From: Bacteroidota bacterium
GTDB taxonomy: Bacteria; Bacteroidota; Bacteroidia; Bacteroidales; Paludibacteraceae
Direction: 5' to 3'
Length of the DNA stretch: 64,000 nucleotides
Assembly: GCA_017860345.1 (NCBI GenBank)
Contig: JAFNAV010000005.1
Location: 1-64,000, forward strand
Shown here: in pieces, positions 49,923-58,760 of the stretch
Layout: each line of letters starts with the position of its first letter
How positions within the stretch are numbered: the stretch's first letter is position 1
Position numbers and translations under genes: made by a program
Notes under the pieces: model-generated
Databases searched by the model: none
What the model saw: the letters and a program-made list of their open reading frames with translations, nothing else
Told to the model about the DNA's origin: nothing

Positions 49923-50864
49923 ATGAATAAATTCGTATTGCTTCCCATTTTTCTGTTCCTGTTTTTTAACGCGAAAGCTCAGGATAGAATTATCAGTATA
50001 AATCATGATACAATTTATTGTTCAATAACATCCATAAACAATGAACGTATCTTATACGAAATAAAAAACAAGAATGGATCAGTAACCGGTAAGTTTATGA
50101 ATTTGTCGCAAGTAGCAGAATACACCCGTTCTCCTCAGGTGAAACCCAATTCGGAAGCATGTAAGATAAAAACTTCAAAACATGTAGATGTACCTGAAAA
50201 CCTGTGGCGCTTGGGTTTGAATATCGGTAGATCGACCATGCCCTGGTATTTTGACAACTTTGAACCTATGTCTGCAATGCAGGATTACTACGATAAGTTA
50301 AAAACCGGATTTCATGTTAACGCCTCTGCGCATTATATGATAAACAGTTCAATTGGCGTGGGAGCGGAATATTCATTTTTCAATACAAACTTTAGCGACG
50401 ATATTCCAACTGAATACTCTACATCAATATTTTATATGGTATCAGAAAAATACAATGAGTATATCCATTATGTTGGGCCATCTGCTCTTTTTGTACAGTA
50501 TCTGGACATACGACGGAAGTTCATTCTTACTGAATCTCTCTCGGCCGGGGCTTTGTTTATACGTTTGGAAGAACAAAGTACTTATCCAAATCTATATAGC
50601 TCCGGTTACACTGACGTTACAAGCAATTCATTACTTACGGGTAATACACTGTCAGCTAAATTGGGACTTAATGCTGAATACAAGCTGTTACCTCATGTTT
50701 CGGTTGGTGTAGGTGGTAGTTTTATTTGGGCTTCGTTAAAGAAAGCGAATATCGAATCAAGAGCGTCGAACAATAGTAGTTCCTCAGCGTACAATCAGGA
50801 ACTTACCAACGCTTTTAACTTGTCCCGCATCGATTATTCACTTGTTTTGCGTTATCAGTTTTAA
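49923..50864 (+). CDS. Outer-membrane beta-barrel protein, unknown function
   Basis: 313 residues with a signal peptide (MNKFVLLPIFLFLFFNAKAQ). After a short beta domain the sequence alternates (AHYMINSSIGVGAEYSF, ETGAL-like LSAGALFIRLEEQ, LLPHVSVGVGGSFIWAS) and ends in YSLVLRYQF, with the terminal Phe typical of outer-membrane barrels. Family not recognised. It is followed 22 bp later by the lipoprotein gene, likely one operon. Confidence 0.7.
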   Translation: MNKFVLLPIFLFLFFNAKAQDRIISINHDTIYCSITSINNERILYEIKNKNGSVTGKFMNLSQVAEYTRSPQVKPNSEACKIKTSKHVDVPENLWRLGLNIGRSTMPWYFDNFEPMSAMQDYYDKLKTGFHVNASAHYMINSSIGVGAEYSFFNTNFSDDIPTEYSTSIFYMVSEKYNEYIHYVGPSALFVQYLDIRRKFILTESLSAGALFIRLEEQSTYPNLYSSGYTDVTSNSLLTGNTLSAKLGLNAEYKLLPHVSVGVGGSFIWASLKKANIESRASNNSSSSAYNQELTNAFNLSRIDYSLVLRYQF

Positions 50865-50886
50865 TTCAACACTAACAAATTCTATT

Positions 50887-52854
50887 ATGCAGCCTATTAT
50901 TAAAAATACAATATTATTTACATTAGTCTGTTTGTTAACGGCTTGTACGAATGATTTTCTGAACGAAAATCTTAATTCTGTTTCTTTACCTGTTGGTGTA
51001 TCAAATATTTATATTTCACCCGACTGGCAAAGTTCAAACCGAATGTTTAAGTTGCCTTCGCTGAAAGATGCTGATTATGAAATTGTATCGAAGCCATCGT
51101 GGCTTACTGTGGGTTCCATGAGCGGACATTTGTCAGATAGTATTGCTATGATTCAATGCTCTGCAACAAAGAATTCCGCTTTCAGTTCAGTTGGTATTTA
51201 CATGGATTATATGACTGTAAGTGCAAAAGAAAAGAGCTACAAAGTTCCGGTTGCCTATATTACTGAAGGAAATCCTACTCTGCAGGTGCAAAGTAGTGTT
51301 ACACTATCTTATAGCGCTTATGGCTATCCAACGTTACAAATTCAGAATAGCGGCCCAGGCATTTTAATCTGGAATATCGTTAGTATGCCCGATTGGTTGA
51401 CGGTTGATACAGCCCGGCTTGAATCAAATGGGTTATATATTTCTCAATATTATTCATATAACATACCTCTTAAAATTATACCCGGCAAAATCACTTCGGG
51501 TAGTTTAACAGGAAAGATTGTTCTTTCTACAAATGATAAGGAGCATTCAACTGTATCGGTAAATGTTACAACCAACCTGGGTACACCTGAATTGAGCATA
51601 TATACAAATACTATTAATTTCTCTACAACAGAAACGGCAAAATCCTTATCATTTGTTAATTATGGAAGTGGCATACTGATATGGGAGTTTAAAGATATTC
51701 CCGCATGGTTAACCATTACGCCATCAAGCGGCATGTATAGTCCTTTTACTTCATATGCTAATATAGTCTTTAGCTGCGATCGGACAAAACTCTCGGCTGG
51801 ACAAAATACAGCTATAGTAAATCTGACAACAAACGACAACTCCCATTTGTCGTACAGCATTACGGTTACAGCTGTGGCGCCCGGAAATAACGAGAACATA
51901 CGTTCAATTGATGGAAATATTATAGATGCTGTCTTCAATAAAAACACAAACACATTGTATTATGTAACCAGCGCACCAAACAAGTTAATAGCTTACGATG
52001 TAACAACAAAAACTATTTTACATGAAATTAGTTTAAGCAAGGCTCCAACCTGTTTTGCTATTTCGGAAGACTGGACCAAAGCAGCTGTAGGACACAATGG
52101 ATACTTAAGTGCAATTAATTTATCCAACAATACTGTAACTGCTCTCTACAACTCCGATTACTCAGTACGTGATATTGCCTGGGCTGAAAACGATTGGTTT
52201 AGCTACACACAAACCGGTGGTAGTTTCTCAGCTCTGCACTGGATAGATACAGCTACCGGTGCTGTTTACGATGACACCAATAAGTCTAGTCTGGATGGCG
52301 GTTCAATGATAAAAAAAGTACCCAGTCAGCCTTATCTTATAGCTACACGAGGAAGTACTTCGCCCAGCGGTTTTTTTTCATATAGCATTGCAAGCAAGAG
52401 CAAAAAAAGCTATTCGCATATGGACTTATCTAATTTCTGGTTTTCGGAAGATGGTCAATATATTTATGGCCGAAGCAGAGATATTTACAGAACAACCAGT
52501 TCAACAGGATCGACAGATACATTTGATGCCGACATCAATTCGATTGGTAAAATCATTTCCTCAAGCAACTATGGAATCAATTTCATTTATCACAGCAATC
52601 ATTTCTTATGGGTCATTCTAAATGATTCTTATACTTCCGATACCTTTACCAGTATTTATCAAATTGAAGATAATGACTATACAATAGTAAAGAAATACAC
52701 ATATGATACGCTCTACCAACCTGCTGCGCAAACCACCTCCTTTAGCGTAAATGCAAATTATGTTTTTGCCAACAATGAAGGAACAGAAATTTCGGTTTTA
52801 TGTAAAGGTGTCAGCAACGACACCTGGATAATGCAGTTTATTCCTGTAAAATAA
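50887..52854 (+). CDS. Lipoprotein with BACON-like repeats and C-terminal propeller
   Basis: 655 residues from the ATG at 50887 (MQPIIKNTILFTLVCLLTAC); the lipobox LTAC puts the Cys at 20. At least three BACON-like beta-sandwich repeats follow, each with a WLTV/WLTI core (PSWLTVGSMSG, PDWLTVDTARL, PAWLTITPSSG), then a beta-propeller-like half (KLIAYDVTTKTILHEISLS). BACON domains in Bacteroidetes usually bind carbohydrate or mucin. It pairs with the barrel protein upstream; both have more moderate base composition than the other cassette genes. Confidence 0.72.
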   Translation: MQPIIKNTILFTLVCLLTACTNDFLNENLNSVSLPVGVSNIYISPDWQSSNRMFKLPSLKDADYEIVSKPSWLTVGSMSGHLSDSIAMIQCSATKNSAFSSVGIYMDYMTVSAKEKSYKVPVAYITEGNPTLQVQSSVTLSYSAYGYPTLQIQNSGPGILIWNIVSMPDWLTVDTARLESNGLYISQYYSYNIPLKIIPGKITSGSLTGKIVLSTNDKEHSTVSVNVTTNLGTPELSIYTNTINFSTTETAKSLSFVNYGSGILIWEFKDIPAWLTITPSSGMYSPFTSYANIVFSCDRTKLSAGQNTAIVNLTTNDNSHLSYSITVTAVAPGNNENIRSIDGNIIDAVFNKNTNTLYYVTSAPNKLIAYDVTTKTILHEISLSKAPTCFAISEDWTKAAVGHNGYLSAINLSNNTVTALYNSDYSVRDIAWAENDWFSYTQTGGSFSALHWIDTATGAVYDDTNKSSLDGGSMIKKVPSQPYLIATRGSTSPSGFFSYSIASKSKKSYSHMDLSNFWFSEDGQYIYGRSRDIYRTTSSTGSTDTFDADINSIGKIISSSNYGINFIYHSNHFLWVILNDSYTSDTFTSIYQIEDNDYTIVKKYTYDTLYQPAAQTTSFSVNANYVFANNEGTEISVLCKGVSNDTWIMQFIPVK

Positions 52855-52974
52855 TTATGCATGGTAGAGCTTGCTTTGCATATTTGAAAAGTGATGGGCT
52901 GAAAATAGCCAAACAAGATTCTTAGTCAGCAACAATAAAGAATGAAACAGGTAAAGAAGACACAAACACCGACT

Positions 52975-53058
52975 GCCTAACACACGCTCTATTATCACAA
53001 GCTGGCCGCCCCCCGATAAGTCGGGACAAGCTGTGGCACTTAGCCTCGGGCGTTAGGG
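52975..53058 (+). repeat. attC-like site 4
   Basis: Left core GCCTAAC (52975-52981) matches RYYYAAC and right core GTTAGGG (53052-53058) matches the complement. Inner hairpin CCCGA/TCGGG. Spacers ACACGCTC and AGCCTCGG. Confidence 0.82.
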
Positions 53059-53090
53059 GTGAATTTAAGAAAGAAAAAACAAATTATCAA

Positions 53091-53906
53091 ATGATTAAAA
53101 CAACTTTTGGACTTATTGGACTTCTCATTCTAACAGGTTGCTCTCAACTGAACAACTTTAAAAATCCTCATATTCGAACAGAAAATGCGGAGCTTGTTAG
53201 AATTGCAAAATTCAATGAGATGAAAGAATCTGTTTGCGAATTAGTCTATGTTGGTGAAATTGCTGATACCGCAAGAATTGACACTTTAAAGACTCAAGAT
53301 TACTTTAAATTCGACTTTAAAACCATTTTAAAAAACAAGAGATTTCCAATAAAAATTTACGTTGATGTGAATCAACGTTTAGCATACGACTTAGAGAAAT
53401 TATCTATTCCTCCTGTGCCAATTCTGCTAGACAGTATTAACATACTCTTTGACTCTATTGAAAACAAAAAACAACTTGAACTTTGGGAAAACAGACAACG
53501 AAATTATGTTGAAGCAATTCCAGTTTCAATTATAAATCTTGGAAAGTCGACAATTTGGTTAGTTCAACAAGATTTAAAGATACAAATGATTCAGGAAGCG
53601 AAAGACATAAATGGAAATTGGAAACCCATAGAATTTTGGAATTATAGCAGGTGTGGACTTAGTTATGGTAATTTGATTCTAAGATCTAACGAAATTGCGA
53701 TATTTAAAATTTTAAGATATTCAGGAGATTTTCAGACAGAAATACGATTAAAAATAAAAAGCGGAAAATACACTTATTATTCTGACCCATTTAATGGAAG
53801 TGTAAATCAGAGTCAATTTGAAATTCCGAAAGAACTGTTTAATGACAGAGAGTTGACGAAAGTTGAACGAGAAAAAATTATTGAAACAATGTTTTTAAAC
53901 GACTAA
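53091..53906 (+). CDS. Lipoprotein of unknown function
   Basis: 271 residues. The signal ends LILTGCSQL with Cys at about 17. The rest has repeated beta segments and a long middle helix (NKKQLELWENRQRNYVEA). No family recognised. It begins 32 bp after site 4 and ends 5 bp before site 5. Confidence 0.62.
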   Translation: MIKTTFGLIGLLILTGCSQLNNFKNPHIRTENAELVRIAKFNEMKESVCELVYVGEIADTARIDTLKTQDYFKFDFKTILKNKRFPIKIYVDVNQRLAYDLEKLSIPPVPILLDSINILFDSIENKKQLELWENRQRNYVEAIPVSIINLGKSTIWLVQQDLKIQMIQEAKDINGNWKPIEFWNYSRCGLSYGNLILRSNEIAIFKILRYSGDFQTEIRLKIKSGKYTYYSDPFNGSVNQSQFEIPKELFNDRELTKVEREKIIETMFLND

Positions 53907-53910
53907 AAAC

Positions 53911-54060
53911 TACCGACACGTATGTTCATAGGCTGGCAGATGTGCATTTCACAATCCCGATAGAGCTCGGGAGCGCCCGCATTAGCTACGCTGATTTTCG
54001 ATTCTCTTTGTCTGCCGCAGCCAGCTGGTGGACAAATACCCATAGCCTCGGTCGTTAGTG
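53911..54060 (+). repeat. attC-like site 5 (long form)
   Basis: Close relative of site 1: shares CATAGCCTCGGTCGTTAGTG at the right end and the inner GCATTAGCT word. Right core GTTAGTG (54054-54060). The left core is worn (ACCGAC, 53912-53917). Confidence 0.7.
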
Positions 54061-54088
54061 GCAAATGCAAAAAAACAACAAGATATAT

Positions 54089-54547
54089 ATGAAAATGAGA
54101 AGGATAATAATAATTTTAAGTGTATTTTTACTTGGTTGTACAAGTACAAAAAAAGTGTTTTCATCACTTGAAAAATCTGTAGAAGACAACTACGGTTATT
54201 CAATAAATAATCCTATTTTGATTGGAGAATTTAGTAATTGGCAAAAGAATGCAGATTTGTCTCTATTTTATATTTCTAAGCTGACATACAACCAAAGACC
54301 TTTGCAATATATTTTACATGCGACAGTCGAAAAGCCTATGAATCAACCAAGAAAAAAGAAATCCATACCTTTAAGATTTGGAGTTCCAAGTAGTTTAGAA
54401 GGAAAGTTTCTTGACTTATATGTCGTTGTGCCTATAGGTACGACAGATACACTAAAATTATATTTTGACGAAGAAATAAAAGGAACATTGAAAATACCTA
54501 AGGGATTCGAGTTTGACATTAATCAATCTAATAATATTTATAGATAA
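54089..54547 (+). CDS. Small lipoprotein, unknown function
   Basis: 152 residues from the ATG at 54089. The upstream ATG at 54065 lies in the repeat-like AAATGCAAAAAA context after site 5, so a later start is preferred. Signal IIIILSVFLLGCTSTKK, lipobox Cys near 16. Predicted beta-rich. No family recognised. The next gene begins 20 bp past its stop. Confidence 0.58.
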   Translation: MKMRRIIIILSVFLLGCTSTKKVFSSLEKSVEDNYGYSINNPILIGEFSNWQKNADLSLFYISKLTYNQRPLQYILHATVEKPMNQPRKKKSIPLRFGVPSSLEGKFLDLYVVVPIGTTDTLKLYFDEEIKGTLKIPKGFEFDINQSNNIYR

Positions 54548-54566
54548 ATTATATCAAAGACACCTT

Positions 54567-54944
54567 ATGATTTCAGATAGATTATTAAGAATTTTGAAAG
54601 TTTGCTTTTGGTTGAATATAGCGATATTTACAGGAATGATTATTTTAAATATTGTGACTATAGTTTCTGCAGTTAGTGGAGAAATTTATCAGCCAAACAT
54701 ATTTATTGGAATCTTAATTGGAATCTTTGAATTACCAGTTTTTTTTCTTTTTGGTTATTCCGTATATTTTTTCTACAAATACTACAAATACAGCAAATAT
54801 GGAATATATTTCTTGTTTTTTCATTTACTTTATGCGAATATTTACTTCTATAAGGTAATCTGGAAAAGAAAACGAGAGTTAGTGAACTCATACGAAAGCG
54901 AGCAGGTATTAGGAAATAAAATCTTTATAGAAACAAAAGAGTAA
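54567..54944 (+). CDS. Small membrane protein
   Basis: 125 residues from the ATG at 54567 (MISDRLLRILKVC); an in-frame start at 54513 overlaps the preceding gene. Three to four hydrophobic segments (FWLNIAIFTGMIILNIVTIV, FIGILIGIFELPVFFLFGYSVYFF, IYFLFFHLLYANIYF). Possibly translationally coupled to the lipoprotein. No family recognised. Confidence 0.6.
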   Translation: MISDRLLRILKVCFWLNIAIFTGMIILNIVTIVSAVSGEIYQPNIFIGILIGIFELPVFFLFGYSVYFFYKYYKYSKYGIYFLFFHLLYANIYFYKVIWKRKRELVNSYESEQVLGNKIFIETKE

Positions 54945-54964
54945 TTTAAACGAAAAAAAACAGC

Positions 54965-55047
54965 CCCTAACACACGCTCTATGTTCACAAGCTGGCTGAC
55001 TCCCGATAAGTCGGGACAAGCTGTCCGCTTAGCCTCGGTCGTCAGAC
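54965..55047 (+). repeat. attC-like site 6
   Basis: Left core CCCTAAC (54965-54971); right core changed to GTCAGAC (55041-55047), a degenerate form. Interior as in sites 4 and 7. The damaged right core may make this site inactive. Confidence 0.78.
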
Positions 55048-55064
55048 TGTGCAAAAACTATAAT

Positions 55065-55185
55065 GAAATGGCTGAGAATGGCGCAGATGAATTTTTTCTC
55101 AGTCAGGTATCGGAATATATAAATGGTGATGGGAGTTTTTGCGCAACTTGTCCTGTATTATTTATCGGGAGACTCTCGTTAGAAG
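55065..55185 (+). repeat. Right half of a second-class site
   Basis: GAGTTTTTGCGCA and CTCTCGTTAGAAG (core at 55178-55185) resemble the site at 56813-56859. No gene is present between site 6 and this end, so the unit looks like an empty cassette. Confidence 0.5.
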
Positions 55186-55214
55186 GCTAGTTTAAAAAAA
55201 AGACATTGACAAGT

Positions 55215-55679
55215 ATGAAAAATAGATTAATAATTGGAGTAACATTAACCACAATAATTATAACAACAATGGGATTTTTTGACTTATTTGCCACAAAACA
55301 GAACTCAGACAAAAAGTATGTAAATGAGGAAACATACAGAAAAAACAAAGAGAATCAACTAAACATGACACCAAAAATTCTCAAGCAACTTAGAGACTTA
55401 GGAGTATCTGAATCAAAAGAATTAAAACTTGAGTATTTTTTTTACACTAATACTGTTGACAAGGCCAAAAAACTTGCAGAAGAAATTCAAAAATTGAATT
55501 ATAAAGTTGAATATCACATATCTGCTGGAGACAAAAAGCTTTTTGTCATAACCGGTTGGACAACAAAAATGATTATGTCTGACACCTCAGTAATTGAGTG
55601 GACAAAGAAAATGTGCGACTTAGGTTATCAATTTGATTGCGACTATGACGGTTGGGGGACAGAACCTAACCAAGAATGA
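55215..55679 (+). CDS. RraB-like (ribonuclease E inhibitor) protein
   Basis: 154 residues from the ATG at 55215. An N-terminal hydrophobic segment (LIIGVTLTTIIITTMGFFDLF) is followed by a domain with KLEYFFYTNTVDKAKKLAEE-type start and CDYDGWGT end, the hallmark YDGWG of the RraB family. RraB binds RNase E in proteobacteria; a target here is not known, and the membrane segment makes the role uncertain. It is alone in its cassette. Confidence 0.68.
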   Translation: MKNRLIIGVTLTTIIITTMGFFDLFATKQNSDKKYVNEETYRKNKENQLNMTPKILKQLRDLGVSESKELKLEYFFYTNTVDKAKKLAEEIQKLNYKVEYHISAGDKKLFVITGWTTKMIMSDTSVIEWTKKMCDLGYQFDCDYDGWGTEPNQE

Positions 55680-55693
55680 GATAAAAAACCAGC

Positions 55694-55776
55694 CCCTAAC
55701 ACACGCTCTATTATCACAAGCTGGCCACCTCCCGGCAATTCGGGACAAGCTGGCCGCTTAGCCTTGGTCGTTAGGG
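55694..55776 (+). repeat. attC-like site 7
   Basis: Perfect outer pair CCCTAAC (55694-55700) and GTTAGGG (55770-55776). Inner pairs AAGC/GCTT, GCC/GGC and TCCCG/CGGGA. The best preserved member. It starts 15 bp after the RraB-like stop. Confidence 0.85.
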
Positions 55777-55821
55777 ATGAGTTTAAGAAAGAAGACCTAT
55801 ATCATTATAAATCTTGAGAAC

Positions 55822-56298
55822 ATGAAAAAAATAATTTTGATTATTGTAGTTTCTGAAATCCTATTCATGAGCATTTTGGGAAGGAAAATAGATTACTATT
55901 TACTGAAAAAAAATAATTATCCAATTTTTTCATTTCCATTAGCTATGTGTAGAGATGGTGGAACTACAATTTTTTATGGTACAACTTACAAAATTATAGC
56001 TCTTCAATCTATATATAGTGATTCTATAGGAACTTTTGGTTATAAAACAGGAACAATTTTATTAAATTGGTTTCAAAAAATTGATTTAAATAGATATTTA
56101 AATGATAAAAACACTTCAAAATTTATAGCAGAAAACAAATATGAAGATATGAATAATGGATTTAATGTTTTAGTTTCATTTTTAATCCATTTGCAAATAT
56201 TTGTTTGTATAATTATTTTAATAAAAAGAAAGAACAAAAAAAAAGAAGATTCCATCACATCAAGCAACTTCTCAATAAGTAAAAAACAAATAAAGTGA
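55822..56298 (+). CDS. Small membrane protein, unknown function
   Basis: 158 residues from the ATG at 55822. Helices near the N-terminus (IILIIVVSEILFMSILG) and near the end (NVLVSFLIHLQIFVCIIILI), then a charged Lys-rich tail. No family recognised; very AT-rich. It follows site 7. Confidence 0.55.
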   Translation: MKKIILIIVVSEILFMSILGRKIDYYLLKKNNYPIFSFPLAMCRDGGTTIFYGTTYKIIALQSIYSDSIGTFGYKTGTILLNWFQKIDLNRYLNDKNTSKFIAENKYEDMNNGFNVLVSFLIHLQIFVCIIILIKRKNKKKEDSITSSNFSISKKQIK

Positions 56299-56363
56299 AC
56301 GCGCTTGCTGGCGAAGAACTTCCAAATCAGTAACCTGACGATTCAGTAAAAAAATCATTGACA

Positions 56364-56804
56364 ATGGACAAGTCCAGAAAGATACATAATAAAGAAAACC
56401 CAACTCTAAGAATTGAAAGTATAAAGCTAACAGTAACCGAACTACGTAGTAATTATTAGTTTAGCGAAAAATCAAACAGAATTTCAATTCAAACGAGTCT
56501 GTTTTACAACAATCCAAATTTATATCAAAGTATTATTGGGAAAGTAATACAAAAAAACATTCAAAACATTGAGAACAAAAAAGAACACGGAAGTATTCTG
56601 TATTTTGAATTCGAAAATGATTTTAAAAATAAGGAGTTCATAGAAGGATTATTGTGGGGTGAAAAGAAACCTACAAAAAACCACACTGAAACCTTTATCT
56701 CAAAAGGCAAATATCTATTTATAATAAGCTTTAACAACAGAAACACAATCAGCCCCGAAATATTTTTCCGCGAACCGAAGCTATTGAAGCAAGAGATGAG
56801 ATAA
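56364..56804 (+). pseudogene. Orphan gene interrupted by an amber codon
   Basis: One frame of 147 codons from ATG 56364 (MDKSRKIHNKENP) to TAA 56802-56804, with a single TAG at 56457-56459 (codon 32). The frame continues cleanly after it (FSEKSNRISIQTSLFYNN, ending LLKQEMR). The length divides exactly by three, so a nonsense mutation in a former gene is the simplest reading. Family not recognised. It lies within the cassette that ends at 56850. Confidence 0.6.
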
Positions 56805-56812
56805 AAACAAAA

Positions 56813-56859
56813 AATAATGAGAGCAAAGGTGGTTTTTGCGCAGGCTCTCGTTATATGCC
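56813..56859 (+). repeat. Second-class site S1
   Basis: AATAATGAGAGC (56813-56824) pairs with GCTCTCGTTATAT; right end GTTATATGCC (56850-56859). A near-copy of its left half lies at 60222. Confidence 0.65.
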
Positions 56860-56905
56860 ATTTTAGAACATACTACAACCAAATAAACTTTCAGATATTT
56901 GCAGA

Positions 56906-57604
56906 ATGAATGATAATGATACAAAAAGACTTTCAAGACTTATAGCAATCTTAACTCAGTTGCAAACAAGACGTCTTGTAACTTCTACTAAACTTGCTCA
57001 AAAATTTGGAGTTAGCACAAGAACAATTTATAGAGATTTAAAAGCATTAGAACAAGCAGGTGTTCCAATTTTGACAGAAGACGGTAAAGGTTATTCATTG
57101 ATGGAAGGTTACAGAATTCCACCAATTATGTTTACCGAAAACCAAGCAAACGCATTAATCCTTGCTGAACAATTGGTTTTAAAAAATAAAGACAGCTCAT
57201 TAATTGATGATTATGCCGAAGCCATTGACAAAATAAAAGCCGTTTTAAGACAAACTGAGAAAGACAAAGCGAACTTACTATCATTAAGAACAAAATTTGC
57301 AAAACTTGATAACTACGAAATTAAGAGCAACATATTATCTACTTTACAAATTGCAATTACCAATTTTTATCTTGCAAATTTTCAATACATCAACGCAGAA
57401 AATAAAGAGAGTAAAAGAACTGTTGAGCCTTTTGCTTTATTAAATATTTCGGAAGGTTGGTTATTGGTTGCCTATTGCCGTCTGCGAAATGAATTTCGTT
57501 ATTTTCGGTTAGACAGAATTCAAAAACTGCAAGTTCAACAAGAAAATTTCACACCTCATAAAATGACGTTACAAGATTTTTTTGAAAAATATCACAACCA
57601 TTAG
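56906..57604 (+). CDS. YafY-type HTH-WYL transcriptional regulator
   Basis: 232 residues. N-terminal winged HTH of the DeoR/HTH_11 type (LIAILTQLQTRRLVTSTKLAQKFGVSTRTIYRDL, about residues 11-44), helix linker, then a C-terminal WYL domain with LLNISEGWLLVAYCRLRNEFRYFRLDRI. WYL domains sense nucleic acid or small ligands and are common in defence and stress regulators. It is first in a block with DUF1761, YdeI, HxlR and nitroreductase genes. Confidence 0.88.
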   Translation: MNDNDTKRLSRLIAILTQLQTRRLVTSTKLAQKFGVSTRTIYRDLKALEQAGVPILTEDGKGYSLMEGYRIPPIMFTENQANALILAEQLVLKNKDSSLIDDYAEAIDKIKAVLRQTEKDKANLLSLRTKFAKLDNYEIKSNILSTLQIAITNFYLANFQYINAENKESKRTVEPFALLNISEGWLLVAYCRLRNEFRYFRLDRIQKLQVQQENFTPHKMTLQDFFEKYHNH

Positions 57605-57613
57605 AGATACCCT

Positions 57614-57629
57614 TGACATACAGTTGTCA
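57614..57629. promoter_or_regulatory. Possible operator
   Basis: TGACA, six bases, TGTCA: a dyad in the leader of the DUF1761 gene, 50 bp before its start and 10 bp after the WYL regulator stop. TACTTTTG at 57641-57648 fits a -7 element. Regulation by the neighbouring regulator is only a guess. Confidence 0.35.
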
Positions 57630-57677
57630 GTAGCCCATTTTACTTTTGTGGCACAATCAATAAAAAAACAAAAAAAT

Positions 57678-58100
57678 ATGCTACAAAAAATTTCAAAAAT
57701 CAGTTGGATAGGAGTATTCCTCTCTTTAGTATTTTACTCTTTTCTCGGTTGGCTTTGGTTCACTGTATTGTTCCCAAACCAATATGCTGGTACATTAGAT
57801 AAATTGGGAATGATGCCTGCAAAGCCAGACCCTATTTATTTTTATGGACCAGTTTTGGCAATTTTGCCTACAATAATTACAACAGCTTTGTTGATGGTAG
57901 TGCTAAATATCAACAAAAGAAAAGCAGCAATTGAATTTGCCTTAGTTATAGGCTTGGGTTTTTTGGTTGCCAATACATTTAATATTGCCATTAACCCCAA
58001 TATTCCACATCCAATGACTTATGGATTGTTAGTTGGTGGATTTCAATTGATTAGTGTATTAGTATCTTGCCTTATTTTGCAAGCAATGCGTAAAAAATGA
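57678..58100 (+). CDS. DUF1761-like membrane protein
   Basis: 140 residues from the ATG at 57678 (MLQKISKISWIGVFLS); an earlier in-frame start at 57582 overlaps the regulator. Four hydrophobic helices; the layout (FLGWLWFTVLFP, GPVLAILPTIITTALL, then GLGFLVANTFNIAINPN) fits DUF1761. Function unknown. Its stop overlaps the next start (ATGA). Confidence 0.72.
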   Translation: MLQKISKISWIGVFLSLVFYSFLGWLWFTVLFPNQYAGTLDKLGMMPAKPDPIYFYGPVLAILPTIITTALLMVVLNINKRKAAIEFALVIGLGFLVANTFNIAINPNIPHPMTYGLLVGGFQLISVLVSCLILQAMRKK

Positions 58101-58696
58101 ACAGACAAGCAATAGAAGAATTCTACCCTGAGTCCAAACAGCATTTGAGAGAATGGTTACAAAAAAATCATTTAATAAAAGAGGCTGTTTGGCTTATTTT
58201 TTATAAAAAACATACAGGAAAACCTTCAGTTGCTTGGACTGATGCAGTTGACGAAGCTCTATGTTTTGGCTGGATAGATAGCAAAGGGGAAACCATAGAC
58301 AAAGATACATTCAGACAATATTTCTGTAAACGCAAGGCAACAAGCACCTGGAGTAAAATAAACAAACAAAAAATTGACACCTTAACTGCAAAAGGATTAA
58401 TGGCAGAGGCAGGTTTTAAGGTAATTGAAATTGCCAAGCAAAATGGCTCCTGGACTATTTTGGACGAAGCAGAGGAACTGAGTATACCAGTAGAATTGGA
58501 AAAAGCTTTCGAAAAATTTGAGAATTCAAAAGACTACTTTTCATCATTAAGTAAAAGCAAGAAAAAGGTTTTACTATATTGGATTGCTCTTGCTAAAACA
58601 GAAACGACACGACAAAAACGAATTTTAGAAATTGCAGAAAACGCTTCGCAAAAACAACAGCCGAAACAATTTAGACCGAAAGAAAAAGGTATTTAA
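58097..58696 (+). CDS. YdeI/OmpD-associated family protein
   Basis: 199 residues, soluble. The start LREWLQKNHLIKEAVWLIFYKKHTGKPS, then EALCFGWIDSKGETIDKDTFRQYFCKRKATSTWSKINKQK (conserved FGWIDS and RKATSTWSKIN), identifies the YdeI-like family, linked in some bacteria to bacteriocin or peptide resistance. Its start overlaps the preceding stop by four bases, so translation is likely coupled. Confidence 0.85.
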   Translation: MNRQAIEEFYPESKQHLREWLQKNHLIKEAVWLIFYKKHTGKPSVAWTDAVDEALCFGWIDSKGETIDKDTFRQYFCKRKATSTWSKINKQKIDTLTAKGLMAEAGFKVIEIAKQNGSWTILDEAEELSIPVELEKAFEKFENSKDYFSSLSKSKKKVLLYWIALAKTETTRQKRILEIAENASQKQQPKQFRPKEKGI

Positions 58697-58760
58697 TCAA
58701 GTCGAATTAGGTTTTGTTGCAAAACACCAACAGATTCACATCCCAGTCACAAAACGATAA

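Noticed and set aside
52975-53058. The island palindromes as plain terminators
   Set aside because: They lack a T-run, vary in interior length from about 30 to 200 bp, and conserve the outer cores more than stem stability.
56457-56459. Amber codon read as pyrrolysine
   Set aside because: No pyl genes in the window and no methylamine enzyme features in the frame.
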